Assembly (NCBI GenBank): GCA_019638395.1
Contig: JAHBTX010000001.1
Coordinates: 806,001 to 870,000 of the forward strand
Length of the DNA stretch: 64,000 nt
Origin: Cyclobacteriaceae bacterium
GTDB lineage: Bacteria; Bacteroidota; Bacteroidia; Cytophagales; Cyclobacteriaceae
Direction: 5' to 3'
Below, one piece after another: positions 1 through 8,774 of this stretch. Positions within the stretch are counted from its first letter, which is position 1; every line of letters begins with the position of its first letter. The translations under genes were made by a program, and so were the position numbers. The notes below the pieces were generated by a model, which had not been told where the DNA came from, did no database searches, and worked only from the letters and a program-made list of their open reading frames with translations.

Positions 1-1
1 T

Positions 2-1051
2 GTGGCGCAACCAGCCCCGGTTATTCGGGTAAAAAACATGGGCTCGGTTACAATACAATCGTTTAACGTACAACCTCAACTAAATGGAATCGTATTAGCA
101 ACCCAAGCATTTAGCAATCAAAACATAAACCCGGGAGGCGAAGCCACCTTTACACTGGCTGCATTACCTTATACTACTGGTCACAATTCTCTTACCCTAA
201 CTGTAACCGATCCAAATGGGTTATTTGATTCTACCCCTGATAACAATGTTGTTTCGCTCCATTCCATTATCAACAACCGCCAGCAAACCATTCCGCTACG
301 CGAAAATTTTGATGGCGCATTTGACGACTGGTCGGTAATAAGCCAGGGCCAGGCCGATGTATGGAGTTCGTTGGCAACCAATAAAGTAAGCTCACTTGCA
401 TACCAGGCATTTACCAACCCAAACCGGGGCGAAGAAACCTGGCTTGCTACACCGGTTTTGGATTTTTCGCGCACCAATAAAGCCAGTGTATTTTTTGATG
501 TAAGTTATGCCACACAAAATAACGGCAACGAGCGTCTGCGTGTGTTAGCCTCTACCGATTGCGGTCAAACCTATCCGATTACTTTGTACGATCAGGCCGG
601 TGAATCCTTATCCAGTGTTGCGTCAACTACCAATTGGATTCCATCTGCAAATGGAGACTGGAACCGGGAATCGATAATTTTAAATGCCCTCGTTGGCAAT
701 ACTCAAACACGGCTTGCATTTGTAGCTACAGCAGATAACGGTAATAATTTGTTTATCGACAATATTGAATTTTTTATTAGCGATAATATTACACCTCTTA
801 ACATTGACGATGCCTTTAAAGTGTATGGGTCCGGTACACAAGTGTTTGTAACCTTTAACCTTGCCGAAAAATCAAATGCCTTGCTACGCATTTACAATGC
901 TGTGGGGCAATTAGTGCTTTCCAACCACCTGAGTGAGGTGCTTAACCAAACGTATGAGGTAACACTTAACCAGGGCTCTGGAATTTACATTGTGCAGGTG
1001 CAGGCCGGAAATCTGCTTGGTGCCGAGCGCGTATGGTTAAGTAATCGGTAA
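2..1051 (+). CDS. C-terminal part of a secreted protein with type IX sorting domain (partial)
   Basis: The frame is open to the window edge, so the real start lies upstream and the first GTG is not a reliable start. About 349 residues are visible. Residues 6-85 look like a CARDB/Ig-like beta domain, residues 97-255 like a jelly-roll (choice-of-anchor or MAM-like) domain with a FIDNIEF strand, and residues 268-349 form a Por secretion C-terminal sorting domain (LLRIYNAVGQLV, then GIYIVQVQ). By family knowledge such proteins cross the outer membrane by the type IX system and are attached to the surface or released after the tail is cut. The substrate or enzymatic role cannot be told, because any catalytic domain would lie upstream of the window. 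Confidence 0.85.
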   Translation: MAQPAPVIRVKNMGSVTIQSFNVQPQLNGIVLATQAFSNQNINPGGEATFTLAALPYTTGHNSLTLTVTDPNGLFDSTPDNNVVSLHSIINNRQQTIPLRENFDGAFDDWSVISQGQADVWSSLATNKVSSLAYQAFTNPNRGEETWLATPVLDFSRTNKASVFFDVSYATQNNGNERLRVLASTDCGQTYPITLYDQAGESLSSVASTTNWIPSANGDWNRESIILNALVGNTQTRLAFVATADNGNNLFIDNIEFFISDNITPLNIDDAFKVYGSGTQVFVTFNLAEKSNALLRIYNAVGQLVLSNHLSEVLNQTYEVTLNQGSGIYIVQVQAGNLLGAERVWLSNR

Positions 1052-1101
1052 AGGAGTTTAGTTACCATGCTACTCAGAAAAAGCAAGACGCCCCATAAAG
1101 G

Positions 1102-1132
1102 TTGTCAACCTAAAGTAATTTAAACATCTTTG
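1102..1132 (+). promoter_or_regulatory. Candidate Bacteroidota-type promoter of ddl
   Basis: A TTG at 1102-1104 is followed after 20 bases by CATCTTTG at 1125-1132, seven of eight matches to the TAnnTTTG -7 box. The ddl start codon follows 15 bases later. Seen by eye only; spacing fits the phylum consensus, but short boxes like this occur by chance. Confidence 0.35.
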
Positions 1133-1147
1133 AGTTTTTGATTTAAC

Positions 1148-2227
1148 ATGAGTAAAATACGTATTGCCATTTTGTACGGAGGCCGTTCGGTAGAGCACGG
1201 TGTATCCATCAATTCAGCGCGCAATATTTTTCAATACATTGATAAAAACCGCTTTGAACCTATTCCCATTGGCATTGCACTTAATGGAGCGTGGTACAAA
1301 ACGGAAGGTGTAAATAAAGAAATTGAAAAAGGTGAGCCGCTTACGTTAAAGCTTAACCCTGCTGCACGTGCATTTACAACTTCAACCGGCCAATCATTTT
1401 CGGTTGACCTTGTATTTCCGGTGCTGCATGGAACCGATGGTGAAGATGGCAGCATACAAGGTTTGCTAAAGGCGATGGATATGCCCATGGTTGGAACGGG
1501 TGTGGGTGGTTCGGCTATGTCGATGAGCAAACTGGTAGCCAAACGTTTGCTGAAAGAGGCCGGGTTACCGGTAAACAGATTTCTGGTTTCTTATTTTTCA
1601 GATTCAAAGCAATATTCGTTTGAAGAAATTGTATGTGAAATAGGCTTGCCTTTTATGGTTAAGGCTTCCAACCTCGGCTCATCGGTAGGGGTATCGAAAG
1701 TAAAAACGAAAGCTGATTTTGAAACGGCTGTAAAAGACTCGTATCAGTATGATGACTGTATTCTCTTTGAAGAGTTTATTGCCGGTAGAGAAATAGAATG
1801 TGCCATATTGGGTAACGATCCTGCGGAAGCTTCTTTACCGGGTGAAATCATCATCAGCAAGCACTATGAGTTTTATACGTTCGATGCCAAGTATGTGGAT
1901 GGGGATGCTGTAGCAATTGAGGTGCCTGCCAAGCTGGACACTACCATAGCAGAGCGCATCCGCCAAGTTTCAATTAAAGCATACCAGGCCTTGAACTGCG
2001 AAGATTTTTCGCGTGTGGATTTATTTCTTACACCCGATGGTAAAGTTTATGTAAACGAAATCAATACAATTCCTGGTTTCACCAACTCCAGCATGTTTCC
2101 TATGATGTGGAAAGAGCGTGGTATTTCTTTTACAGATTTGATTAGTAAATTAGCTGATCTGGCGCTTACACGTTATGCTAAGTCAAAACGTGTGGATCGG
2201 AATTTTCAATCGGCATTAAAATTTTAA
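1148..2227 (+). CDS. ddl: D-alanine--D-alanine ligase
   Basis: ATP-grasp enzyme that joins two D-alanines for the peptidoglycan stem peptide, in the cytoplasm. The N-terminal GGRSVEHGVS matches the substrate-binding loop of the family (the usual second Glu is Gly here, the first is kept). HGTDGEDG, KASNLGSSVGV and the C-terminal VNEINTIPGFTNSS are the expected nucleotide and metal-binding segments. FYTFDAKY keeps the tyrosine found in D-Ala-D-Ala enzymes rather than the histidine of D-lactate ligases. At 359 residues it has the length of the longer Ddl subgroup. A PASTA protein follows one base after the stop, so the two are probably co-transcribed and linked to cell-wall synthesis. Confidence 0.96.
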   Translation: MSKIRIAILYGGRSVEHGVSINSARNIFQYIDKNRFEPIPIGIALNGAWYKTEGVNKEIEKGEPLTLKLNPAARAFTTSTGQSFSVDLVFPVLHGTDGEDGSIQGLLKAMDMPMVGTGVGGSAMSMSKLVAKRLLKEAGLPVNRFLVSYFSDSKQYSFEEIVCEIGLPFMVKASNLGSSVGVSKVKTKADFETAVKDSYQYDDCILFEEFIAGREIECAILGNDPAEASLPGEIIISKHYEFYTFDAKYVDGDAVAIEVPAKLDTTIAERIRQVSIKAYQALNCEDFSRVDLFLTPDGKVYVNEINTIPGFTNSSMFPMMWKERGISFTDLISKLADLALTRYAKSKRVDRNFQSALKF

Positions 2228-2228
2228 A

Positions 2229-3050
2229 ATGAAGGTTAAGCAATTATTAAAACGAGGTACAGTGGGTGGGTTACTGCTATCACTTGTTCTTCCGCTGGGT
2301 ATTCTGCTGCTTACAGGCGTGTTGTATTTTTATATTTATCTGCCGGCAGTTACCAACCATGGCGAATCTATTACCGTACCCGATGTTACCGGCATACATA
2401 TTGATGAACTGGAAGCCTTCTTAACCAGGCATGAACTTCGGTTTGCCGTAAACGACTCCTCCTATTCAGCCGAACATCCACCGCTTGCCGTGCTTCGTCA
2501 ATTTCCGCAGCCGGGTTCGTTGGTAAAACAAAACCGGGTTGTTTATGTATCGCTAAACAGGGTATTACCACCTTCGCTTCCACTACCTGAACTTGAAGTA
2601 AGGTCGTTGGTTAATGCAGAAGTGGTATTAAAAAGTCTTGAGCTAAAGCGGGGCAAAATATTTTACAAACCCAGCCCGTTTCGCAACCTGGTATTGGAAG
2701 TTAGAATGGACGGCCAGGAGATTAAACCCGGCACACGCATAACCAAAGGGTCGGTTATTGATTTGGTTGTGGGCGATGGTAATGGCCCGGCTGATTTTAC
2801 CATTGGCAATTTGGTTGGCGATGCTTTTGAGACAGCTAAATTTAAATTAATGGGTTGGAACCTGCACCTGGGTAGTGTGCAAATCCCCGCCACGGTAGAT
2901 ACTACCGGCATTGACATTTTCGTTTTCAAGCAATATCCGGCCGCTGGCGATTCCGTTCGCGTAGGTGATCCGGTTGATCTTTGGATTGGCCCAAAAGGCT
3001 ACTCAGAATCTGAAGAGGAAAGTGATGAAACAGAGGATAATCTTGAATAG
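2229..3050 (+). CDS. Membrane-anchored PASTA domain protein
   Basis: 273 residues: a short basic N-terminus, one membrane segment at about residues 14-36, then three PASTA repeats outside the cytoplasm (about 45-112, 115-183 and 188-257; the first begins ITVPDVTG). The last 20 residues are very acidic. PASTA domains bind muropeptides or beta-lactam-like ligands in kinases and penicillin-binding proteins; this protein has no kinase or transpeptidase domain, so it may be a sensor or scaffold of wall synthesis. It begins one base after the ddl stop, supporting a shared operon and a wall-related job. Function beyond that is inferred. Confidence 0.9.
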   Translation: MKVKQLLKRGTVGGLLLSLVLPLGILLLTGVLYFYIYLPAVTNHGESITVPDVTGIHIDELEAFLTRHELRFAVNDSSYSAEHPPLAVLRQFPQPGSLVKQNRVVYVSLNRVLPPSLPLPELEVRSLVNAEVVLKSLELKRGKIFYKPSPFRNLVLEVRMDGQEIKPGTRITKGSVIDLVVGDGNGPADFTIGNLVGDAFETAKFKLMGWNLHLGSVQIPATVDTTGIDIFVFKQYPAAGDSVRVGDPVDLWIGPKGYSESEEESDETEDNLE

Positions 3051-3095
3051 TTAACTTATCAACAGGTAAAGAATTATTAGATTCAATTTAGTAAC

Positions 3096-5009
3096 GTGAG
3101 GCATTTCGCCCTTTTTGCATTGATTACCCTTACCGCCACTGCCAATGGTCAACTGGTGTTAACACCAATTCTGAAAGAACCAACCAAACTAAAATCCGCG
3201 CAGGCGAGAACGCAAGACATTACACCGTTATCACTTCCTTTCTGGGATGACTTTGCGACCATAAAAACCGGAGTAGCTAACCCCAATTTATGGCAATATG
3301 CAAACTCGGTATGGATTAACTCAGGCTTGGGTATTAACCCGCCATCTTTAAACGTAGCCACATTCGATGGGCTGGATAGCCTGGGCCGACCTTATAGTGT
3401 GAACGACATATTGGCCAAAGGTTTTGCCGACAAAATGGTATCGGCACCTTTGCGTTTGGATGAAGTAGCCAGTACCAACCGCACCAATGTGGCCATAACA
3501 TTCTTTTATCAATTTAAAGGACGAGGAGAGGCACCCGATGCCGGAGATATACTAAGCTTACACTTTAAGAATAATGCCGGTATATGGACGCAAGTATGGG
3601 CCATTGAAAATGATGGTACATTAGCTGCCGATGAATTTGTGCGCGTAACAATACCCATTGCAGGCGATGCTTACTTTCACGATGCGTTTCAGTTTCGGTT
3701 TCAAAACTTCGCCCGGTTATCAGGCCCGTATGATACGTGGCATGTAGATTATGTGTATGTGAATAATGGAAAAGCACAGATTGCTCCTGTTTTTCCATTA
3801 TTTCCAGATCGTACGATTTCGCAACCACTTACTTCACTCTTTCAGAATTATCGTGCAGTACCTATTAAACATTTTTTTAATGACCCTGCCACTATACTCA
3901 AGCAGCCGATCCTTACCCTTACCACTTTGCGCACCGATCAGGTACCGCCATCAGGTCAGCCCGTGGATTATTCCTCTGAAGTAAAAGTTACATCGTACAA
4001 AGAAGAGCTTCCACCGGTTATTAATAATTTAACCTTAGATACTGATGCGGAGGTTTCAAATGCCCTTTCATATCAAACCTTCTCGCCAATAACATTACAA
4101 ACTTTGCCTGCCGCAGCTTCATTAGATGCAACAGCAGACTCCATATTCTTAAGGCTAAAAGTAATTGTGGATTCGGGCGATGACATAGCCAAACCTACAC
4201 CCGAGGCCGATTATGATGCCGGAGTTTTCAGTCCGATAAGCTTTCGGTCTAATGATAGTACCAGTGCCACTTTTGCCCTCTCCAACTACTATGCATACGA
4301 TGATGGTGAAGCCGAATACGGTGCAGGTTTAAATAAGGCTGGTGCACAAGTAGCGTATCGGTTTGATATGCTTACCGATGAAGCGGATACAATCGTAGCG
4401 GTTGATTTATATTTTCCCCGCTTTGGCGATGAATCCAGTCAGAGTATTCAACTTCAAATCTGGAAAAATCTTTCAAACAATATAGCCGACATACTTTATT
4501 CCGGAACAGTTACAATTCAACGCAATTCCTTTAATAAATTCTGGCGTGTAAAATTACCTGAGCCTATTACTGTGCGCGATTATTTTCATGTAGGCTGGCG
4601 CCAGATTACATCAGCACTTATTGCTATTGGGTTGGATAAAAATACAGTTGTGGCTGATAAAATTTTCGTAAACCTGGATGGAGCCTGGCAGCCCGATAAC
4701 CTGGCCGGAAGTTTAATGATGCGCCCCGTGTTTGGAAAAGGTAACGGCAATAACAATGAAGACCCTGTTACGGGTATCGAGAATAAGAAGGATTTCGTTT
4801 ATCCCAACCCCAATGCGGGTGTATTTTATTTACATGCTGGTTTGCAGCAAATTCAGGTGTTGGATCTTACCGGCCAACCGGTACCAATTCAAACTGAAAC
4901 TTCTTTTGACAAAACAAGGATTTCATTTTTAAATCCGGTTGCCGGTATCTACGTGTTGCGTGCGCGGCAAGGTAACCAACTATTTACGCAAAAAATTATA
5001 GTTCGGTAA
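3096..5009 (+). CDS. Type IX secreted protein with C-terminal sorting domain
   Basis: 637 residues starting at GTG (3096), chosen because MRHFALFALITL and the next residues up to NGQ form a good signal peptide; no ATG lies nearby upstream in frame. The body has beta-rich stretches, including SLPFWDDFA, which often opens a jelly-roll region in these Bacteroidota proteins. The last 80 residues (from FVYPNPNAGVFYL to GIYVLRARQGNQLFTQKIIV) are a Por secretion tail. No catalytic motif was recognised. The 3' end overlaps the convergent M50 protease gene by 14 bases. Predicted to be exported by the Sec and then the type IX system; its function is unknown. Confidence 0.9.
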   Translation: MRHFALFALITLTATANGQLVLTPILKEPTKLKSAQARTQDITPLSLPFWDDFATIKTGVANPNLWQYANSVWINSGLGINPPSLNVATFDGLDSLGRPYSVNDILAKGFADKMVSAPLRLDEVASTNRTNVAITFFYQFKGRGEAPDAGDILSLHFKNNAGIWTQVWAIENDGTLAADEFVRVTIPIAGDAYFHDAFQFRFQNFARLSGPYDTWHVDYVYVNNGKAQIAPVFPLFPDRTISQPLTSLFQNYRAVPIKHFFNDPATILKQPILTLTTLRTDQVPPSGQPVDYSSEVKVTSYKEELPPVINNLTLDTDAEVSNALSYQTFSPITLQTLPAAASLDATADSIFLRLKVIVDSGDDIAKPTPEADYDAGVFSPISFRSNDSTSATFALSNYYAYDDGEAEYGAGLNKAGAQVAYRFDMLTDEADTIVAVDLYFPRFGDESSQSIQLQIWKNLSNNIADILYSGTVTIQRNSFNKFWRVKLPEPITVRDYFHVGWRQITSALIAIGLDKNTVVADKIFVNLDGAWQPDNLAGSLMMRPVFGKGNGNNNEDPVTGIENKKDFVYPNPNAGVFYLHAGLQQIQVLDLTGQPVPIQTETSFDKTRISFLNPVAGIYVLRARQGNQLFTQKIIVR

Positions 5010-6171
5010 ACCAGGCTGTTTGTGCAGCTTCATTCGTAGGCTCAATGATCAACAATTCAAGCGGCTGGGGTGTAAAGCACAGTATAAAAATCAAAAACGC
5101 AATTATTCCCAACACAACACGCATAGGTGTAAGCGGTTCTTCAACTTCAGATGGTGGATGCGCCACCTTTACAAATTTTCCAATCAGAAACGCAAATAAC
5201 AACCAACCCGGATACCCTTTTATCATGGGGAAGAATGAAACCAATGCATATTGAATGGTAAATATAAGTACGGCATACATCCACCGATCACGAGTAGAAA
5301 GTTGCAATCCTTCCAGTGCTAAAAACATAAAACCAATAAAAAGCGGAATTTCATACCACAATACGTCCCAACCTGATTTGGGATGGATATAACCCAACCC
5401 GGCATAAAACAGAAACGCAATAAAAATTACCGATGCAATACGTTTATGCCATTTGTAACCCACCAATCCATACAACACATGGCCACCATCTAATTGCCCG
5501 ATGGGAAGAAGATTGATAGCTGTAAATACAAGTGATAAAAACCCGGCAAACAAAAACGGATAATGCACCAACTCGTACATGTTGGGAATACGTGCCGGAT
5601 CGGCCACAAATTTTTCGAAGAATAGAAAAAGTAAATTTTTTCCAGTAATGGTAATTAAACCACCTTGTTCATAAAAGCCGGTGTTATATACATGGTTGGC
5701 ATAGTCCAACCCAAATTGTTCATACTCCGGATGAATTGTAAAAATATACTCGGGTGGTGGCAGATGTGTAAAGCCATACCACAACAAACCAAAAGCTATT
5801 ACAAAACCTGCCAACGGTCCGGCAATACCAATATCAAAACTCTGGGTGTTTGTTTTAACCCGCTGCCGTAAGCGGATTAAAGCACCCAATGTTCCCAGCA
5901 TTAAAGGAATGGGTGGCAATGGAATAAAATACGGTAACGAAGACCGCACACGGTGATACATGGCTGTGAAGTAATGGCCAAACTCGTGCACGGTAAGCAC
6001 ACCCAAAAAAGTAAGCGAGTAGGGTAACCCACCCGTAAAATCCTGCCACGTATATCCACCAGCTAATATCGACTTACCGTTAGTCCACTCGGCACCCGCC
6101 AATGTGGTGGTAATAAAGGTTACAATAAACAGCGAACTATGAATAAGAACTGTCTTGAGTTTTGGATTCAT
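4996..6171 (-). CDS. Site-2 protease family (M50) membrane metalloprotease
   Basis: 391 residues with about eight hydrophobic segments. The zinc motif HEFGH is at residues 62-66 inside a membrane helix, and the third ligand region reads NLLPIGQLDGGH, as in S2P/RseP-like intramembrane proteases. Members cut membrane-bound regulators or leftover signal peptides. No PDZ domain is seen, so it resembles the short S2P group rather than RseP. The ATG overlaps the stop of the upstream HAD gene by four bases (ATGA), suggesting translational coupling. It runs convergent to the type IX protein gene. The substrate is not identifiable. Confidence 0.93.
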   Translation of the reverse strand: MNPKLKTVLIHSSLFIVTFITTTLAGAEWTNGKSILAGGYTWQDFTGGLPYSLTFLGVLTVHEFGHYFTAMYHRVRSSLPYFIPLPPIPLMLGTLGALIRLRQRVKTNTQSFDIGIAGPLAGFVIAFGLLWYGFTHLPPPEYIFTIHPEYEQFGLDYANHVYNTGFYEQGGLITITGKNLLFLFFEKFVADPARIPNMYELVHYPFLFAGFLSLVFTAINLLPIGQLDGGHVLYGLVGYKWHKRIASVIFIAFLFYAGLGYIHPKSGWDVLWYEIPLFIGFMFLALEGLQLSTRDRWMYAVLIFTIQYALVSFFPMIKGYPGWLLFAFLIGKFVKVAHPPSEVEEPLTPMRVVLGIIAFLIFILCFTPQPLELLIIEPTNEAAQTAWFTEL

Positions 6172-6785
6172 GCAAAAAAATCAAAAATCTGGTTAGGGTG
6201 CTGCACATGAAATGTCTGAAGTCCGGCCATTGCCGCACCTGCAATATTATCTGCATTATCGTCCAGAAAAACAGTTTCGTGTGGCAATAGGTTTTGTTCG
6301 TTCAGCACATATTTATAAATGGCTACATCGGGCTTACTAAGCTTAAGCACATGCGAAAAATAAGCATAGTGAAAATAATAATCGATGCTAAGTTTACCCG
6401 AAGTTTGCAATACAATATTGTTAAAAAATTGCCGGTGAATCTCGTTGGTATTGCTAAGCAAAAACACCCGATGAGTTTGTTTGAGTTGTTCCAACAACGT
6501 AAACCGCTCGGTGGGAATATCCAGCAACATGGCATTCCATGCTTTATCCAATTCAGTATCTGAAATTTGAAGTTGCAAAGATTGCCGCAGGTGATTGCGG
6601 AATTCGGCATCCGAAATCAGGCCCCGTTCATACGCATGAAAATACTTACCGTGATGCACTCGGTCTTTAATCTCCTCAAGAGGTAATCCGCTGAGGCGCG
6701 CAAATTCGCGATGGGTGTTTTCAACGGCAAGGTTTAAAATTACCCCGCCCAAATCGAAAATGATGTTTTTAATTCCTGCTTTCAA
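6168..6785 (-). CDS. HAD family hydrolase (phosphatase, subfamily IA)
   Basis: 205 residues. Motif I is FDLGGVILNL, motif II LLSNTN, motif III a Lys near KPDVAIYKYV, and motif IV FLDDNADNI, so all catalytic residues of a haloacid-dehalogenase-type phosphatase are present. Resembles YihX-like alpha-D-glucose-1-phosphate or general sugar/nucleotide phosphatases. The start is TTG at 6785, since no in-frame ATG precedes motif I. It overlaps the M50 gene by four bases. The true substrate is unknown. Confidence 0.9.
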   Translation of the reverse strand: MKAGIKNIIFDLGGVILNLAVENTHREFARLSGLPLEEIKDRVHHGKYFHAYERGLISDAEFRNHLRQSLQLQISDTELDKAWNAMLLDIPTERFTLLEQLKQTHRVFLLSNTNEIHRQFFNNIVLQTSGKLSIDYYFHYAYFSHVLKLSKPDVAIYKYVLNEQNLLPHETVFLDDNADNIAGAAMAGLQTFHVQHPNQIFDFFA

Positions 6786-6869
6786 ATACTTTGGGTATTA
6801 ACGCTCAAATATGTAAAATTGCGCTCTCAAATTACTACAATAGAACCAGATGTGGTTTTGAAGTTTTAA

Positions 6870-6943
6870 GGGCCCATAGCTCAGCTGGTTAGAGCACTTG
6901 ACTCATAATCAAGGGGTCGCTGGATCGTGCCCAGCTGGGCCCA
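6870..6943 (+). tRNA. tRNA with CAT anticodon (Met elongator, or Ile2)
   Basis: A full cloverleaf can be drawn: acceptor GGGCCCA/TGGGCCC with discriminator A, D-arm GCTC/GAGC, anticodon stem CTTGA/TCAAG with loop CTCATAA (anticodon CAT), a 5-base variable loop, and T-stem GCTGG/CCAGC. CCA is not encoded. CAT can be elongator Met or Ile read by lysidine; the acceptor start GGG does not fit an initiator (whose first pair is usually unpaired). The T-loop is ATCGTGC, with A at position 54 in place of T. Confidence 0.93.
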
Positions 6944-6944
6944 C

Positions 6945-6975
6945 AAAAAAAGCCTCCTTTCGGGAGGTTTTTTTT
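6945..6975. terminator. Bidirectional rho-independent terminator
   Basis: Arms CCTCC (6953-6957) and GGAGG (6963-6967) around a TTTCG loop, with an A-run on the left and eight T on the right. It can end the tRNA transcript rightward and the lipoprotein gene leftward. Confidence 0.85.
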
Positions 6976-6996
6976 ATTCAGGAGTTAAGGTTACGC

Positions 6997-7371
6997 TTAC
7001 CTCCCCAAAAGATTCTGAAGCGCGGATTCTATTTCAAGCATCAAAGCCGACCCCGGCTTTAAATTCGCCTGCTTATTACCCACCACAACCAGCCCGCTGG
7101 TTTTAATCCGATCAGGAATTTGTTGATCGGGCTGTGCTATCGCCATTTCAAATAGGCTTCTTAACCGGTTGTACTGCTCCTCATTTAAGCCTACCTGTGC
7201 TGGCTGGCCTCCGCTGTATGTACCGGTAGAACTTTCTTCTGGCTTTATTGGAAGATACCGGAGTTCTCGGGTAGAAATTTCGTACCGGTTAGCACTGCCA
7301 TCGGCATAAGTTAGATTCGGTTGCTTACTCATACATGCGGTAATAAATAAAAGGGGGATGAAGCGAAGCAT
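6997..7371 (-). CDS. Small lipoprotein of unknown function
   Basis: 124 residues. The N-terminus MLRFIPLLFITAC is a short lipoprotein signal with Cys 13 as the lipidation site. The mature part has no motif I recognise; it contains a predicted beta-rich middle and an EQYNRLRSLFEMAI helix. Upstream lies a separate leftward cluster 90 bases away; downstream is the shared terminator with the tRNA. Probably anchored in a periplasm-facing membrane leaflet. Function unknown. Confidence 0.75.
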   Translation of the reverse strand: MLRFIPLLFITACMSKQPNLTYADGSANRYEISTRELRYLPIKPEESSTGTYSGGQPAQVGLNEEQYNRLRSLFEMAIAQPDQQIPDRIKTSGLVVVGNKQANLKPGSALMLEIESALQNLLGR

Positions 7372-7461
7372 ACCCTAAAGTATGCATAATTTAAATTCCT
7401 AACGGAAATTTCACAAAGTCAAAATCAGCCCATAGCTTCTGCTCTGACTGAAAATAATGTT

Positions 7462-7917
7462 CTATGGGTTTGAATCCGATTCCAGTTTTTCTTTCTTCCG
7501 CTGTTCGCGGATAAGTTGAGTTCCAAAGGTTAATTTCTTCGCCAAGGGCATTTTGGAATCAATCACGCGCCAGAAAGGAGTGATTCTTCCTATTGACTTT
7601 CCTTGTTCAAATTGTTCATGGGCTGCCTCTGCTACAATACGCAGAAAAATTCCGGTAGTTACCGGGCAGGTAACATCGGCATGATGTTCAATGGCCAGAT
7701 CATTACGCATCGTTTTTAGATCTGTGGATTTTCCTTTTGGAATGTTGCGAACGTAGGCGTCAATTGTTTTGGGATTAGAGATGTACATCAAGCTTCCCGC
7801 TTTCATATCGGCAAAATCTTTGTCTAATTTTTTAACAACTGAATGATCCTGATCCATTCTGTCGGCCCAGGATTTTTTCGGTGGCGATTGTTTAATCATT
7901 CCGGACGTTTTTACCAT
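7462..7917 (-). CDS. Conserved small protein, possibly MGMT-like
   Basis: 151 residues, basic at both ends and no signal peptide. The core ADVTCPVTTGIFLRI followed by GRITPFWRVID resembles a Bacteroidota family that is often labelled MGMT-like (6-O-methylguanine-DNA methyltransferase DNA-binding fold), but the canonical PCHRV active site is absent; the only Cys is in TCPVTT. So repair activity should not be assumed. It is the last gene of the leftward WYL-linked cluster, 32 bases after the DHFR-like gene. Confidence 0.6.
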   Translation of the reverse strand: MVKTSGMIKQSPPKKSWADRMDQDHSVVKKLDKDFADMKAGSLMYISNPKTIDAYVRNIPKGKSTDLKTMRNDLAIEHHADVTCPVTTGIFLRIVAEAAHEQFEQGKSIGRITPFWRVIDSKMPLAKKLTFGTQLIREQRKKEKLESDSNP

Positions 7918-7949
7918 AACTTTAGTTTATTATCAACACAAGCTAAAGA

Positions 7950-8465
7950 TCATAAATTTTGCGGTGCATACTTCAAAGAAACAAGCCCGGTATTATACGC
8001 TTTACTCTCCGTGAGTTTAAGTTGCTTTCTTTCGAAAATATCGTGAAATAAAGGTTTGCCCGAACCCAGAATGATGGGATGCACCGAAAGCCAGTATTCA
8101 TCAATCAGATTATGATTGATAAATTGAGTGGTAAGGTCGGCTCCACCAAACAACCAGATATTTTTACCTTCAACTTGTTTTAGTTGATTCATTACCGTTG
8201 GTAAATCTCCTTTCAGTACTTCAACACTCGCGGTAGCTGACAGTGTATTTGAAAAAACATACGTACGCGCATGACTCCACGAATTAGGGCCATCGTAGCC
8301 CTTCATCATGTCATAGGTTTTACGCCCCATTGCCAATGCATCGATGCCTTTTGAAAATTCGGTTAGTCCATAATCCTGATCGGTGAAGCACCAATCATAT
8401 TCTCCGTTGGGGCCTTCGATAAAACCATCCAAACTTACGGCTAGTCCTAAAATTACTTTTCTCAT
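7950..8465 (-). CDS. Dihydrofolate reductase family protein (RibD C-terminal fold)
   Basis: 171 residues with MRKVILGLAVSLDGFI at the start, a KTYDMM segment, and LWLFGGA-like NADPH-binding text (NIWLFGGADL) about residue 115, then a C-terminal IILGSGKPLF. This is the YyaP/RibD C-terminal domain group, NAD(P)H-dependent reductases whose substrates are mostly unknown; they are not true folate enzymes. It lies in the leftward cluster behind the HMA-like gene (17 bases) and is probably co-transcribed with the GyrI-like gene. Confidence 0.9.
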   Translation of the reverse strand: MRKVILGLAVSLDGFIEGPNGEYDWCFTDQDYGLTEFSKGIDALAMGRKTYDMMKGYDGPNSWSHARTYVFSNTLSATASVEVLKGDLPTVMNQLKQVEGKNIWLFGGADLTTQFINHNLIDEYWLSVHPIILGSGKPLFHDIFERKQLKLTESKAYNTGLVSLKYAPQNL

Positions 8466-8482
8466 AATCTGCCTTTTAATGT

Positions 8483-8695
8483 TTATTCTAACTCCTCACA
8501 ATCAAAACCATTTTTGGCGAGCACCTGAATCGCTTCCTGTGCTTTCACCGTTGGCGAAATAATACGCAGAATGCGATCACAATCATCCAATGCAAAATTC
8601 CATTTATTAAATCCGGCCAACGTATTTAGCACAGGTGTTAGCTTATGAACGCTCTCTGGCGATTGAACCGATGTTTTAAAAACTAAAACTTCCAT
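8483..8695 (-). CDS. HMA-like ferredoxin-fold small protein lacking the CxxC
   Basis: 70 residues from the ATG at 8695; a TTG two codons upstream is possible. Order of predicted elements is strand (MEVLVFKTSV), helix (SPESVHKLTPVLNTL), strand (KWNFAL), strand (RILRII), helix (KAQEAIQVLAKNG), strand, which is the heavy-metal-associated fold, with no CxxC metal site. Such cysteine-less members are common next to transporters and regulators in Bacteroidota, without a known role. It overlaps a possible 32-codon membrane peptide in another frame by 20 bases. Confidence 0.7.
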   Translation of the reverse strand: MEVLVFKTSVQSPESVHKLTPVLNTLAGFNKWNFALDDCDRILRIISPTVKAQEAIQVLAKNGFDCEELE

Positions 8696-8774
8696 AACCA
8701 AATAGTATTATGTACAACGATAATAGTGCAATTATAAATCCAGCCAATAAGATGCATAACCGTGTGCGACTCAT
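8676..8774 (-). CDS. Putative 32-residue single-pass membrane peptide
   Basis: A short frame starts at ATG 8774, overlapping the stop of the GyrI-like gene by four bases (ATGA), and ends with TAA at 8676. It encodes a Ser-Arg-Thr-Arg start followed by about 20 hydrophobic residues (ILLAGFIIALLSLYIILFG), then GYGSFSF: a typical positive-inside single-pass micropeptide. Coupled translation is plausible. It fills the otherwise unexplained 70-base gap but overlaps the HMA-like gene start. Inferred only from layout and hydrophobicity. Confidence 0.4.
   Translation of the reverse strand: MSRTRLCILLAGFIIALLSLYIILFGYGSFSF

Noticed and set aside
1148..2227. D-alanine--D-lactate ligase (vancomycin resistance)
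   Set aside because: The tyrosine of the FYTFDAKY loop is that of D-Ala-D-Ala enzymes, and no vanH/vanX neighbours are present.
7462..7917. Functional O6-alkylguanine-DNA methyltransferase
   Set aside because: The PCHRV active site is missing, so only a loose family resemblance is claimed.
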